Shown: one piece after another, positions 1 through 6,035 of the stretch | Layout of the letters: each line of letters starts with the position of its first letter | Numbering within the stretch: the first letter of the stretch is position 1 | Source of the DNA: Clostridia bacterium | GTDB lineage: Bacteria > Bacillota_A > Clostridia > Christensenellales > Borkfalkiaceae | Direction: 5' to 3' | Assembly (NCBI GenBank): GCA_017504735.1 | Contig: JAFVQP010000137.1 | Coordinates: forward strand, 1-6,472 | DNA: 6,472 bases | Program-made: the position numbers and the translations under genes | The notes under the pieces: generated by a model | What the model was told of the DNA's origin: nothing | Seen by the model: only the letters and a program-made list of their open reading frames with translations | Database searches by the model: none

Positions 1-399
1 GAACCCATCGCCGTCCAAAAGATACATATCCGCCACCTCATACTCCATATTGGTATAAAGCCCTTTCACAAAAGAAAGGAAGGCTTTGGGGGTGTAGCGT
101 TCTTGAAACATACCCGAAGTGTCTTTTTTGTATTTTTTGTAAAAATGTTCAATACATTTGAGATGGCTGGCTATTTGCACACCGACACCTTCTACCGTTT
201 GCAATTCCTCTAAAGACGCGGTAAGCGCATCCTCCACCGTACCGAAACGCTGAATGATACGATGCGCAATTTCATTGGTGTTACGGCGAGGTTGCATCCC
301 AAACAGCAACGTTTCCAACCACTCGTGCTCCGCCAATGCATCTTGTTTTAATTTCTTGTACATCCGTTGACGATGCCCTCCGTGTATTTTTTTCTCCAT
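1..399 (-). CDS. radC: RadC-family protein, N-terminal part (runs off left edge)
   Basis: The reading frame is open from ATG at 397-399 to the window edge, giving the first 133 residues. The N-terminal part matches the RadC (UPF0758) layout: a GGHRQRM box at residues 7-13, then LLF (31-33), PRRNTNEIAHRII (37-49) and a helix-hairpin-helix segment, LQTVEGVGVQIASHL, at 66-80. Residues 103-133 look like the start of the C-terminal JAB/MPN metalloprotease-like domain; its HxH...D zinc residues would lie outside the window. RadC proteins were once linked to DNA repair, but that role is disputed and no reaction is established. The start is supported by AAGGAAGAG just before the ATG and by the fit to the RadC N terminus. 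The gene is transcribed divergently from the dipeptidase gene and has its own strong promoter at 429-457. No defect is seen in the visible part. Confidence 0.88.
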   Translation of the reverse strand, partial: MEKKIHGGHRQRMYKKLKQDALAEHEWLETLLFGMQPRRNTNEIAHRIIQRFGTVEDALTASLEELQTVEGVGVQIASHLKCIEHFYKKYKKDTSGMFQERYTPKAFLSFVKGLYTNMEYEVADMYLLDGDGF

Positions 400-428
400 C
401 TCTTCCTTTTCACCTCATTTATAATGGT

Positions 429-457
429 ATTGTAGCACACTTTTCAAAAAATGTCAA
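429..457 (-). promoter_or_regulatory. Sigma-A-type promoter of radC
   Basis: On the minus strand TTGACA (452-457) and TACAAT (429-434) are separated by exactly 17 bases. A TG one base before the -10 box (TGCTACAAT) makes it an extended -10 promoter. It lies 30 bases upstream of the radC ATG, which predicts a 5' leader of about 25 bases. A near-palindromic A/T tract at 468-488 lies just upstream and could act as an UP element or bend; that is inference. Confidence 0.82.
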
Positions 458-506
458 AGGGGCGGCCTGAAAAAAAATATTTTTTTCATATTCCCCCTCT
501 ATTTTG

Positions 507-535
507 TTTACCAAACGGAAAAAATTGTGTATAAT
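507..535 (+). promoter_or_regulatory. Sigma-A-type promoter of the dipeptidase gene
   Basis: A perfect TATAAT (530-535) lies 17 bases after TTTACC (507-512), which matches the -35 consensus at four of six positions. A transcript would start near 542 and carry a leader of about 30 bases before the ATG at 573. The frame upstream of 573 is open to a TTG at 504, but that extension runs across this promoter, so the longer start is unlikely. Confidence 0.7.
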
Positions 536-556
536 AATAATGTATGATCCTAAAAT

Positions 557-565
557 AGGAAGGAA
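557..565 (+). promoter_or_regulatory. Ribosome binding site fixing the dipeptidase start
   Basis: AGGAAGGAA ends 7 bases before the ATG at 573. It is the only good Shine-Dalgarno match in the region and it decides the start: the upstream TTG (504) and ATG (540) have none. An in-frame ATG four codons further down (585) would be too far from this site. Confidence 0.8.
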
Positions 566-572
566 AAATCTA

Positions 573-2033
573 ATGGAAAACGTAATGCAAAAATATTTTG
601 ACCAAATCGTTGAATCTACGGTGGAAATCTTAAAGTTTGATTCCTCGTTGAAACCTGCGGAAGAAGGTTGCCCTTTCGGTAAAGAAGCGGCAGACTGCTT
701 ACAATACTTTTTAAAGCTCGCGGAAGATATGGGCTTTGAAACGAACAACTACGACAACTACGTCGGTGAAGTTGTATTCGGCGAAGGGGAAGATTTTGCC
801 ATCCTTGCCCACCTTGACGTTGTGCCTGCGGGCAGCGGTTGGAAATACCCTCCCTTTGGCGGCGTTATCAACGATGATATTTCCGACGGCGGCGTTGCCG
901 GTAAGAAAATTTGGGGGCGCGGCGCAATGGACGATAAAACCCCTGCCATCGTATGTTTGTATGCTTTGAAAGCATTGAAGGACGAAGGCATTATGCCCAA
1001 CCGCACCATCAAGTTGATTGTTGGTTGCAACGAAGAAGCTGGTTGGAAGTGCATTGAACATTATAACCAGGTTGCAAAAATGCCCAAGGAAGGTTTTACC
1101 CCCGACGCGAACTTCCCCGTGATTTATGCGGAGAAAGGTATCTTGCATTTTACCGCGTCTTTCCCCATCAACGAGGCACCCATGTCCGCGTTGAAGGCAG
1201 GCGAACGTGTAAATATGGTATGCGACAGCGCAACCGCAATTTTGACAAGAAAGGCAGGCGGTAAGCTTGTACATTACGAAAACCCCATCAAGGGTACCCG
1301 CCTTTCCTATGATAACACGACCAATATTTTGCGCGTGGATGGTAAGTCGGCGCACGGCTCCACGCCCGAACTCGGGGCGAACGCCTTGCAGGCACTCCTT
1401 TACTTCCTTTCCACCTTTAACGAAGATTGCAAAAAAGCATACGATATGCTGTTTGACGACGTAACAGGTTTGAAAGCATTGGAAGATGAAACGGGCAAGT
1501 TGACCATGTCGCCCGATATGGCAACCTTCGAAAACGGAGTTTTGAAAATTACCACGGATATCCGTTTCCCCGCTACTTTACCTTTGGAAACGGTAACCGC
1601 AAAGTTGGATGCATTTGGCGTTGAATACACCATCAATAATTACCAGCCCCCCATCTTTAACGACCCGAATGGCAAGTTAATCTCAACCCTGGTAGGGGTC
1701 TACAATGAAATTACAGGTAAAAATGAAGTTCCCATCGCCATCGGCGGAGGCACGTATGCAAGAGCGCTTGAAAACGGTTGCGCGTTTGGCCCTGAGCTTT
1801 GTGATGAAGAAGCAACCATTCACCAAGCGAACGAATACGTAACCTTTGAACGCATCGAATTGATGAGCAACGTATATTATGGCGCCATCAAGGCAATTTG
1901 CACCGCAGAACAACAAACCTTCGCAATCGCCGAAGATAACTTTGCTCCCGACGAAGAACCCGTTGATGAACCTGTTGTTCCTCAAAATAAAACCAGCATC
2001 CTCACCTTTAAAATGGTTTGGCGTAAAAAATAA
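573..2033 (+). CDS. pepV: M20-family dipeptidase, PepV/Sapep type
   Basis: The 486-residue protein is a metal-dependent dipeptidase that would hydrolyse dipeptides in the cytoplasm; no signal peptide is seen. The M20 metal and catalytic residues appear in order: H80 and D82 in AHLDVVPAGSGW, D120 in WGRGAMDDKTP, the catalytic/metal pair E154-E155 in GCNEEAGW, D178, and H417 in TIHQANEYVTFERI. KSAHGSTPELGANA (258-271) carries the lid-domain histidine H261, and GGGTYAR (391-397) is a PepV-type signature near the C terminus. The core ends near residue 446, close to the usual family length of about 470. A 40-residue tail follows: an acidic Pro/Val stretch (about 455-470), then a basic end (WRKK). 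That tail is unusual and may be lineage-specific. The gene is monocistronic, with its own promoter and a terminator 11 bases after the stop. Substrate preference cannot be read from the sequence. Confidence 0.92.
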   Translation: MENVMQKYFDQIVESTVEILKFDSSLKPAEEGCPFGKEAADCLQYFLKLAEDMGFETNNYDNYVGEVVFGEGEDFAILAHLDVVPAGSGWKYPPFGGVINDDISDGGVAGKKIWGRGAMDDKTPAIVCLYALKALKDEGIMPNRTIKLIVGCNEEAGWKCIEHYNQVAKMPKEGFTPDANFPVIYAEKGILHFTASFPINEAPMSALKAGERVNMVCDSATAILTRKAGGKLVHYENPIKGTRLSYDNTTNILRVDGKSAHGSTPELGANALQALLYFLSTFNEDCKKAYDMLFDDVTGLKALEDETGKLTMSPDMATFENGVLKITTDIRFPATLPLETVTAKLDAFGVEYTINNYQPPIFNDPNGKLISTLVGVYNEITGKNEVPIAIGGGTYARALENGCAFGPELCDEEATIHQANEYVTFERIELMSNVYYGAIKAICTAEQQTFAIAEDNFAPDEEPVDEPVVPQNKTSILTFKMVWRKK

Positions 2034-2044
2034 TGAAGCAATAG

Positions 2045-2078
2045 AAAAAACCTGCAACGATTGTTGCAGGTTTTTTTT
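2045..2078. terminator. Bidirectional intrinsic terminator
   Basis: An 8-bp perfect stem, CCTGCAAC (2051-2058) and GTTGCAGG (2063-2070), closes a 4-base loop. Six A's precede it and eight T's follow, so it terminates in both directions. It sits between the converging dipeptidase gene (stop at 2033) and TetR gene (stop at 2085) and should end both transcripts. Confidence 0.93.
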
Positions 2079-2084
2079 ACACTT

Positions 2085-2666
2085 TTACTCTAAAGCTTTG
2101 AGATAGGAAGATGCGCCGCCGACCACCAAACGACAAATGTCCAAGGTGAAATCCTCTATCGATTCCTTTTGCCCCGCATTGAACCAATGCCTATACGCCA
2201 CGTAGACACCCAACGTAATATATTCCGCTACAACGGCAATTTTGTCCTCAGGATAGGAATCAATGCGAGCCAAAACCTGTTTTACTAGTTCCCTTAAATG
2301 CACTACCAGTCTTGGAGATACGCGTGCGTGTTCTATGCGCATCAACAACGAATAGATTTCCTCGCGTTTTTTCAAAATTTGCGCCAATTCCAAGAAGATG
2401 TCTTGCACGTTGCCGTTTACAAAGTCAAATCGTTCGATGGCAACCGCAAAATCTTGCATCAACTCATCTTCAAGCTCGTCCAAGATATCATATACACCAT
2501 TATAATAATTATAGACGGTTTTTCTATCCACGTCCGCATTGTCTGCAATTTCCTTTACGGAAATTTTATCTAACCCTTTTACCGCAAGCAATTTTAAAAA
2601 AGCATTGCGAATAGATTTTTTCGTGCGCAACACCCTTCGATCTTGTTTCTTTACCAATTCTTCCAT
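2085..2666 (-). CDS. TetR/AcrR-family transcriptional regulator
   Basis: The 193-residue protein has the TetR length and layout. The N-terminal DNA-binding domain covers about residues 14-60: helix 1 RTKKSIRNAFLKLL, then KISVKEIADNADV and the recognition helix VDRKTVYNYY (46-55). The rest is a helical ligand-binding and dimerisation domain that cannot be matched to a ligand here. The start at 2664-2666 is supported by AAGAGG (2673-2678), six bases upstream. A 22-bp inverted repeat covers its promoter (2701-2722), so autorepression is likely. No efflux or metabolic gene is divergent from it in this window. The convergent dipeptidase gene has an unrelated promoter, so the wider target set is unknown. 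The bidirectional terminator ends the gene. Confidence 0.9.
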   Translation of the reverse strand: MEELVKKQDRRVLRTKKSIRNAFLKLLAVKGLDKISVKEIADNADVDRKTVYNYYNGVYDILDELEDELMQDFAVAIERFDFVNGNVQDIFLELAQILKKREEIYSLLMRIEHARVSPRLVVHLRELVKQVLARIDSYPEDKIAVVAEYITLGVYVAYRHWFNAGQKESIEDFTLDICRLVVGGASSYLKALE

Positions 2667-2699
2667 TTTTTGCCTCTTGTAAATTTTCGCATTGTGTAT

Positions 2700-2728
2700 A
2701 TTATACCACTAGTGTGGAATAAAAGCAA
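2700..2728 (-). promoter_or_regulatory. Promoter of the TetR gene
   Basis: On the minus strand a perfect TATAAT (2700-2705) is preceded by TGG, giving an extended -10 box. The candidate -35 at 17-base spacing, TTGCTT (2723-2728), is weak. The leader before the ATG would be about 27 bases. The spacer and half of the -10 box lie inside the inverted repeat at 2701-2722. Confidence 0.75.
2701..2722. promoter_or_regulatory. Probable TetR operator (22-bp inverted repeat)
   Basis: Read on the minus strand, arms TTATTCCAC and GTGGTATAA flank ACTA; the 9-bp arms match at eight of nine positions. The repeat spans the promoter spacer and most of the -10 box, where a bound dimer would block RNA polymerase. 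Position, size and dyad symmetry fit an operator for the adjacent TetR protein; the pairing of protein and site is inferred. Confidence 0.7.
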
Positions 2729-2778
2729 GCAAATAAAGCGGTTTCTTTGTATTTTTTATAAAATTTTACCATATCCCC

Positions 2779-2816
2779 AAAGATATGCGGCACGCGAAAG
2801 CGTGCCGCATACCTTT
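2779..2816 (-). repeat. 17-bp inverted repeat / hairpin without U-tract
   Basis: A 17-bp stem with a 4-base loop (2796-2799) consists of 12 perfect G+C-rich pairs, one G-U pair on the minus strand, and four A/U pairs at the base. Neither strand has a run of T's after it, so it is not a standard intrinsic terminator. On the minus strand its 3' arm can alternatively form CAUAUC/GAUAUG (2782-2787 with 2770-2775). Confidence 0.85.
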
Positions 2817-2961
2817 AGTGAGAGAATATGAAAAAAGTTTTTAGTATAGTCGGTTCATCATTTTCCCTGTAACTCTCTACAAGCCGCGGCGTCAGACCTT
2901 TTCCGATCTAGTTCGTCCGACCGCTTCACCGCGCAAACAAACGAGAGGTTCCCCTCTTCGT
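2779..2961 (-). ncRNA. Candidate structured non-coding RNA, family not recognised
   Basis: This G+C-rich island in AT-rich DNA folds well as minus-strand RNA. Reading 5' to 3' on that strand: (1) AGAGG/CCUCU (2953-2957 with 2944-2948) closed by a GGAA GNRA tetraloop, extended outward by ACG/CGU past one bulged A; (2) CGCGG/CCGCG (2929-2933 with 2885-2889), enclosing GUCGGAC/GUCUGAC (2915-2921 with 2891-2897), a 7-bp helix with one G-U pair and a 17-base loop; (3) the 17-bp hairpin at 2779-2816. On the plus strand the two wobble pairs become A-C mismatches and loop 1 becomes UUCC, so the minus strand is favoured. A -10-like TAGAAT (2968-2973) has no good -35, so the 5' end is uncertain. No terminator U-tract follows, so the 3' end is also uncertain. 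It could instead be a structured leader or an untranscribed repeat. Confidence 0.45.
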
Positions 2962-2983
2962 CAACTCATTCTATTCCTTATTT

Positions 2984-3027
2984 GTGAAAACTTTGTGATA
3001 ATATGGTGATAATATGGTGAAATATTA
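2984..3027. repeat. Four GTGA-led 11-bp direct repeats
   Basis: On the plus strand the units GTGAAAACTTT (2984), GTGATAATATG (2995), GTGATAATATG (3006) and GTGAAATATTA (3017) follow each other without gaps. The middle two are identical and all begin GTGA. The 11-bp period is about one helical turn, so all four GTGA blocks face the same side of the DNA. They lie just upstream of the -10-like element of the candidate RNA, which suggests regulator binding; no known regulator is assigned. Confidence 0.75.
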
Positions 3028-3035
3028 TAATATTT
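3020..3035. repeat. 16-bp perfect AT palindrome
   Basis: AAATATTA is followed directly by its reverse complement TAATATTT. The palindrome overlaps the last GTGA unit. It contains TATAAT-like strings on both strands without matching -35 boxes. It may be part of a binding site or simply reflect the AT-rich composition. Confidence 0.5.
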
Positions 3036-3077
3036 ATCAATTTTTGTATATTATAAACAAAATTCTATATAAAAATG

Positions 3078-4655
3078 TTATATATTTACCATTAAGCTGT
3101 TAACAACCGCCGCCGCCACACGCAACCCATCCGCCGCGGATGAAGTAATTCCACCTGCATATCCTGCCCCTTCGCCGCAAGGATACAGGCCTTGTACGCC
3201 TATGGATTGCATACTTTCGTCACGTTCAATGCGAAGCGGGGAGCTAGTACGGCTTTCCACGGCGGTTAAAATCGCATCGGGACAAGCAAAGCCCTTCAGC
3301 TTTCTATCCATATCCACAATGGCGGACTTTAACGCGCCGATTACGGGCATAGGTAACACCTCGCGCAAGTCCGCAAACGCCGTACCCGCACCATAGGTAG
3401 GGATAATTTCCCCAAAACGATTGCTTACCTTATCTTGTAAAAAGTCGCCCACCAGCTGTACAGGCGCCGCATACGTACCGCCTGCCGCCTGAAACGCCGC
3501 CCTTTCAAGCTTCCTTTGGAATTCCACCCCCGCCAAAGGACTGTCACTCGCAAAGTCCGCACGTGTTACCTGTGCAATCAAGGCGCTGTTGGCGTTCCGT
3601 TCGTTTCGCGCATAGTTACTCATACCATTGACCACCACGCCGCCTTCTTCGCTTGCCGCAGGCATAACAAACCCACCTGGGCACATACAAAAGGTAAACA
3701 CGGCACGATCGGATGCATGGGAAACCAATTTATAATCCGCCACAGGCAACGAGGCATACGCCTTACCGTATTGCGCCATACCGATGCTTGCTTGTAAATG
3801 CTCGATACGCACCCCTACGGCAAAATCCTTTTGCCGCATCGGTACGCCTTTTTTATACAACATCTCGAAGGTATCGCGTGCGCTGTGTCCTATTGCCAAC
3901 ACTACGGCAGAAACGGGCAGTTTTTCCACCCCTAAATCGCCATTAGGGCATACCATGTCTTTGTTCAAAGCACGAATAGCAACTGAATCAACCTTTCCGT
4001 CCTTCATGAAAATTTCTTCCAATCGGGTATTGAATAACACTTTTCCGCCCTGTTCAAGGATATATTGACGCATATTTTTCACCACCGTTTTTAAGCGGTC
4101 GCTGCCAATATGCGGTTTCGCTAACCATAAAATTCCTTCAGGAGCCCCAAAGCGCACAAAGATTTCTAACACTTCACGATTTAAAGGACTATGCGTTTGC
4201 GTGTTCAGCTTACCATCCGAAAAGGTACCCGCGCCTCCTTCACCAAATTGCACGTTGGTGTTGGTGTCTAAAGTTTTATATTGCACAAACGCATCAATGC
4301 GTTTTTCACGCTCTTCCACCGTTCCACCACGCTCCACCACAATGGGTAAAATGCCATGGTCCAACAATCGAATGGCGCAAAAGAGCCCCGCAGGGCCGCT
4401 ACCTACCACCAAAACAGGCTCGTCGGGTTGTTTTTTCACCCGTTCAAACACTCGCTGTTGCTTGGGTTGAGGATTTTTGGAAAACTCGATGGTGTAAACG
4501 TAACGGATATTCCCTTTATCGCGCGCATCAAGGGATTTTTTCTTGATGGCGAAATAGCCTACTTTACCGCCGCATTTCTTTTCTGCAAGCTTTACAAGTT
4601 CCTTTTCATCCTTGCCAATGGGAAGCTTAATATCCGATAAGGTTTGTATGCTCAT
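3078..4655 (-). CDS. FAD-dependent dehydrogenase, COG2509 type
   Basis: The 525-residue protein is a cytosolic flavoprotein of the uncharacterised COG2509 class; its substrate is unknown. Residues 1-75 form a small N-terminal domain. A Rossmann dinucleotide site follows, VLVVGSGPAGLFCAIRL (81-97, with G85, G87 and G90 as GxGxxG and E108 at the end of the second strand). Further family-like blocks are GEGGAGTFSDGKLNT (138-152), FCMCPGGFVMPAASEEG (322-338) and the C-terminal FAD-closing YPCGEGAGYAGGITSSA (491-507). The ATG at 4653-4655 overlaps the stop of the upstream flavoprotein gene as ATGA, with GGAGG four bases before it. The frame stays open 16 codons further upstream, but that part lies in the neighbour's coding end and has no ribosome binding site. 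It is probably translationally coupled to the upstream gene and lacks a promoter of its own. Confidence 0.88.
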   Translation of the reverse strand: MSIQTLSDIKLPIGKDEKELVKLAEKKCGGKVGYFAIKKKSLDARDKGNIRYVYTIEFSKNPQPKQQRVFERVKKQPDEPVLVVGSGPAGLFCAIRLLDHGILPIVVERGGTVEEREKRIDAFVQYKTLDTNTNVQFGEGGAGTFSDGKLNTQTHSPLNREVLEIFVRFGAPEGILWLAKPHIGSDRLKTVVKNMRQYILEQGGKVLFNTRLEEIFMKDGKVDSVAIRALNKDMVCPNGDLGVEKLPVSAVVLAIGHSARDTFEMLYKKGVPMRQKDFAVGVRIEHLQASIGMAQYGKAYASLPVADYKLVSHASDRAVFTFCMCPGGFVMPAASEEGGVVVNGMSNYARNERNANSALIAQVTRADFASDSPLAGVEFQRKLERAAFQAAGGTYAAPVQLVGDFLQDKVSNRFGEIIPTYGAGTAFADLREVLPMPVIGALKSAIVDMDRKLKGFACPDAILTAVESRTSSPLRIERDESMQSIGVQGLYPCGEGAGYAGGITSSAADGLRVAAAVVNSLMVNI

Positions 4656-5860
4656 ACATCCTCCAAGGCGCGCGCCACGCGCATCGCGGACGAGTACGCC
4701 CATTGCAAATTAAACCCGCCGCATTGTCCATCGACGTCCAAGATTTCACCTGTAAAGTATAAGCCCTTGGCAAAGCGGCTTTCCAAATTCTCCGTCACTT
4801 CACCAAGCGGAATACCGCCTTTGGTTACCTGCGCATAATCAAACCCAAGGCTTCCCGTAACGGTCAAATCGAAGTGTTTTACCAGCCTTGCCGCCTCACG
4901 AAGGTTGCCTTTCGCACGCTTTAACACCGCCCTGCCGATTTGATTGTTGACGATGCCAAACAGCAACTCGGTTTCAGGCAATGTAGGAAATGCCGCGCGC
5001 TTACGTTGCAAGGCATCGAAAATTTCCACCTCGCCAACGTCGGGTAAAAAATCCACCTCAAAACGCACGCCTGCGCCGATTTTGTCCGCGATAAATGCCG
5101 ACATACGAAATACTGCGTCGCCCGACACGCCGTAATCGGTAAAAATTACGTCGCCGCGCAGGCTATGCCGCGCGCCATCCGACGTCACAGCCGTCAATCC
5201 GCCGTCGTTGACACGGATCCCTTTCAAAGTTTTTGTGTGCGCAACGTCCGTTTTCACCTGCACCAACGAAGGGTACAAAGCCGTTACCGAATGTCCCATT
5301 TTTTGCGCCAATGCATACCCATTGCCGTCCGAACCGAAGTTTTTCGCCGCTTTACCGCCCACACAAAGAACTACTTTTTCCGCAAAGAAGGTCTTTTTGT
5401 GTCCTTCCGTTCCCTCTTCCGCATATAGTATAAAGCCGCCGTCTTTCTTTTCCATATCATATATGCGTGTGGAAAGATGCACGTCCAGCCCCTTTTGCGC
5501 AACGCAAAAACGCAGGGCGTCGGTCAATGCCGATGCCTGCCTGCTGGCAGGATATACTCTGCCTCGATCATCCGCCGAAAGCAATACGCCAAGGTTTTGA
5601 AAATACGCGTACAAATCCTGCACGTCCGCGCCCTTTAACACGTCTTGCGTAAGCTGATTTTTACCCTTGACGGAAAAATATTCCGTTGCAAGTGCCGCAA
5701 GGTTGGTGATATTGCCTTGTCCGTTGCCCGTCGCGGAGAGTTTTCTTCCCACGCGGTCGCCACGCTCGAACAAGACGGCTTTTCGATTTTGTTGTAATGC
5801 GGTCGCAAGGAATAATCCTGATGCGCCGCCGCCGATAATTGCTATTTGTATCCGTTCCAT
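4652..5860 (-). CDS. HI0933/BaiN-type flavoprotein (NAD(P)/FAD oxidoreductase)
   Basis: The 402-residue protein belongs to the HI0933-like family, often annotated as BaiN or aminoacetone oxidase family. The true substrate is generally unknown, and nothing here points to bile acid metabolism. Motifs in order are IAIIGGGASGLFLA (7-20, GxGxxG at G10, G12 and G15; E32 likely binds the ribose), GRKLSATGNGQGNITN (38-53), CVGGKAAKNFGSDGNGYALA (166-185), TDYGVSGDAVFRMSA (241-255) and the C-terminal FAD block LYFTGEILDVDGQCGG (367-382). Length is normal for the family. The start at 5858-5860 fits the family N terminus, but it lies only six bases after the -10 box of its promoter and has no usable Shine-Dalgarno, so the message is probably leaderless. 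It is the first gene of a two-gene operon with the COG2509-type gene, overlapping it by four bases. Confidence 0.9.
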   Translation of the reverse strand: MERIQIAIIGGGASGLFLATALQQNRKAVLFERGDRVGRKLSATGNGQGNITNLAALATEYFSVKGKNQLTQDVLKGADVQDLYAYFQNLGVLLSADDRGRVYPASRQASALTDALRFCVAQKGLDVHLSTRIYDMEKKDGGFILYAEEGTEGHKKTFFAEKVVLCVGGKAAKNFGSDGNGYALAQKMGHSVTALYPSLVQVKTDVAHTKTLKGIRVNDGGLTAVTSDGARHSLRGDVIFTDYGVSGDAVFRMSAFIADKIGAGVRFEVDFLPDVGEVEIFDALQRKRAAFPTLPETELLFGIVNNQIGRAVLKRAKGNLREAARLVKHFDLTVTGSLGFDYAQVTKGGIPLGEVTENLESRFAKGLYFTGEILDVDGQCGGFNLQWAYSSAMRVARALEDV

Positions 5861-5866
5861 ACCCCT

Positions 5867-5895
5867 ATTGTACTGTATTTTTCACATAAAGTCAA
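5867..5895 (-). promoter_or_regulatory. Promoter of the flavoprotein operon, predicts leaderless mRNA
   Basis: On the minus strand TTGACT (5890-5895) and TACAAT (5867-5872) are 17 bases apart. Six bases (AGGGGT) separate the -10 box from the ATG, so transcription should begin at or within a few bases of the start codon. The GGGG is too close to the ATG to work as a normal ribosome binding site. Confidence 0.78.
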
Positions 5896-5935
5896 TTTTT
5901 TTGGAAATTTGATGGAAAAATTTTTCGTTTCATTA

Positions 5936-5964
5936 TTGACATTTTTACTTTTTTGTATTAAAAT
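5936..5964 (+). promoter_or_regulatory. Promoter of the repeat-containing membrane protein gene
   Basis: A consensus TTGACA (5936-5941) and TAAAAT (5959-5964) are separated by 17 bases. The start point would be near 5971, giving a very AT-rich leader of about 65 bases that can form only a weak AU hairpin (near 5980-6001). The promoter is divergent from the flavoprotein promoter, with 40 bases between their -35 boxes. Confidence 0.78.
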
Positions 5965-6019
5965 AGTAGTAAGCAAACTTTTTATATATAAATATATAAA
6001 TTTTTGTAAATTCACACCG

Positions 6020-6025
6020 AAGGAG
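6020..6025 (+). promoter_or_regulatory. Ribosome binding site with two downstream ATGs
   Basis: AAGGAG lies ten bases before the ATG at 6036, the start of the long frame. A nearer ATG at 6028 opens only a three-codon frame (Met-Gly-Lys-stop), whose TGA overlaps the main ATG as ATGA. The main start is therefore 6036. Confidence 0.75.
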
Positions 6026-6035
6026 ATATGGGAAA

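Larger units (their letters stand above)
2667..3077. other. Long non-coding region between TetR and flavoprotein genes
   Basis: These 411 bases hold no credible coding frame. From left to right they contain the TetR ribosome binding site, promoter and operator (2673-2728), an AT-rich stretch (2740-2770), a G+C-rich structured island (about 2779-2961), four 11-bp-phased GTGA repeats (2984-3027) and very AT-rich DNA up to the flavoprotein stop. No U-tract terminator was found for the flavoprotein operon; only a weak 7-bp AT hairpin (3066-3084) overlaps its stop codon. Confidence 0.75.

Noticed and set aside
468..488. A-tract/T-tract near-palindrome between the radC and dipeptidase promoters as a terminator
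   Set aside because: It is not downstream of any gene and has no G+C stem; at most it is a bent or UP-type element.
504..572. Upstream extension of the dipeptidase to a TTG start
   Set aside because: It would run through the promoter and lacks a ribosome binding site; 573 has an excellent one.
711..1355. Long minus-strand frame opposite the dipeptidase gene
   Set aside because: Its product shows no recognisable domain, and the opposite strand encodes a clear M20 enzyme; it is a shadow frame.
2951..2968. AGTTGACGA followed by a G-rich run on the minus strand, resembling part of the glmS ribozyme core
   Set aside because: The rest of the glmS core (cleavage site, TTTATCGA and CGGCGGATG segments) is absent, and no glmS gene follows.
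3066..3084. TATATAA/TTATATA hairpin at the flavoprotein stop as a terminator
   Set aside because: The stem is only A/T pairs and is not followed by a T run, so it is too weak to call.
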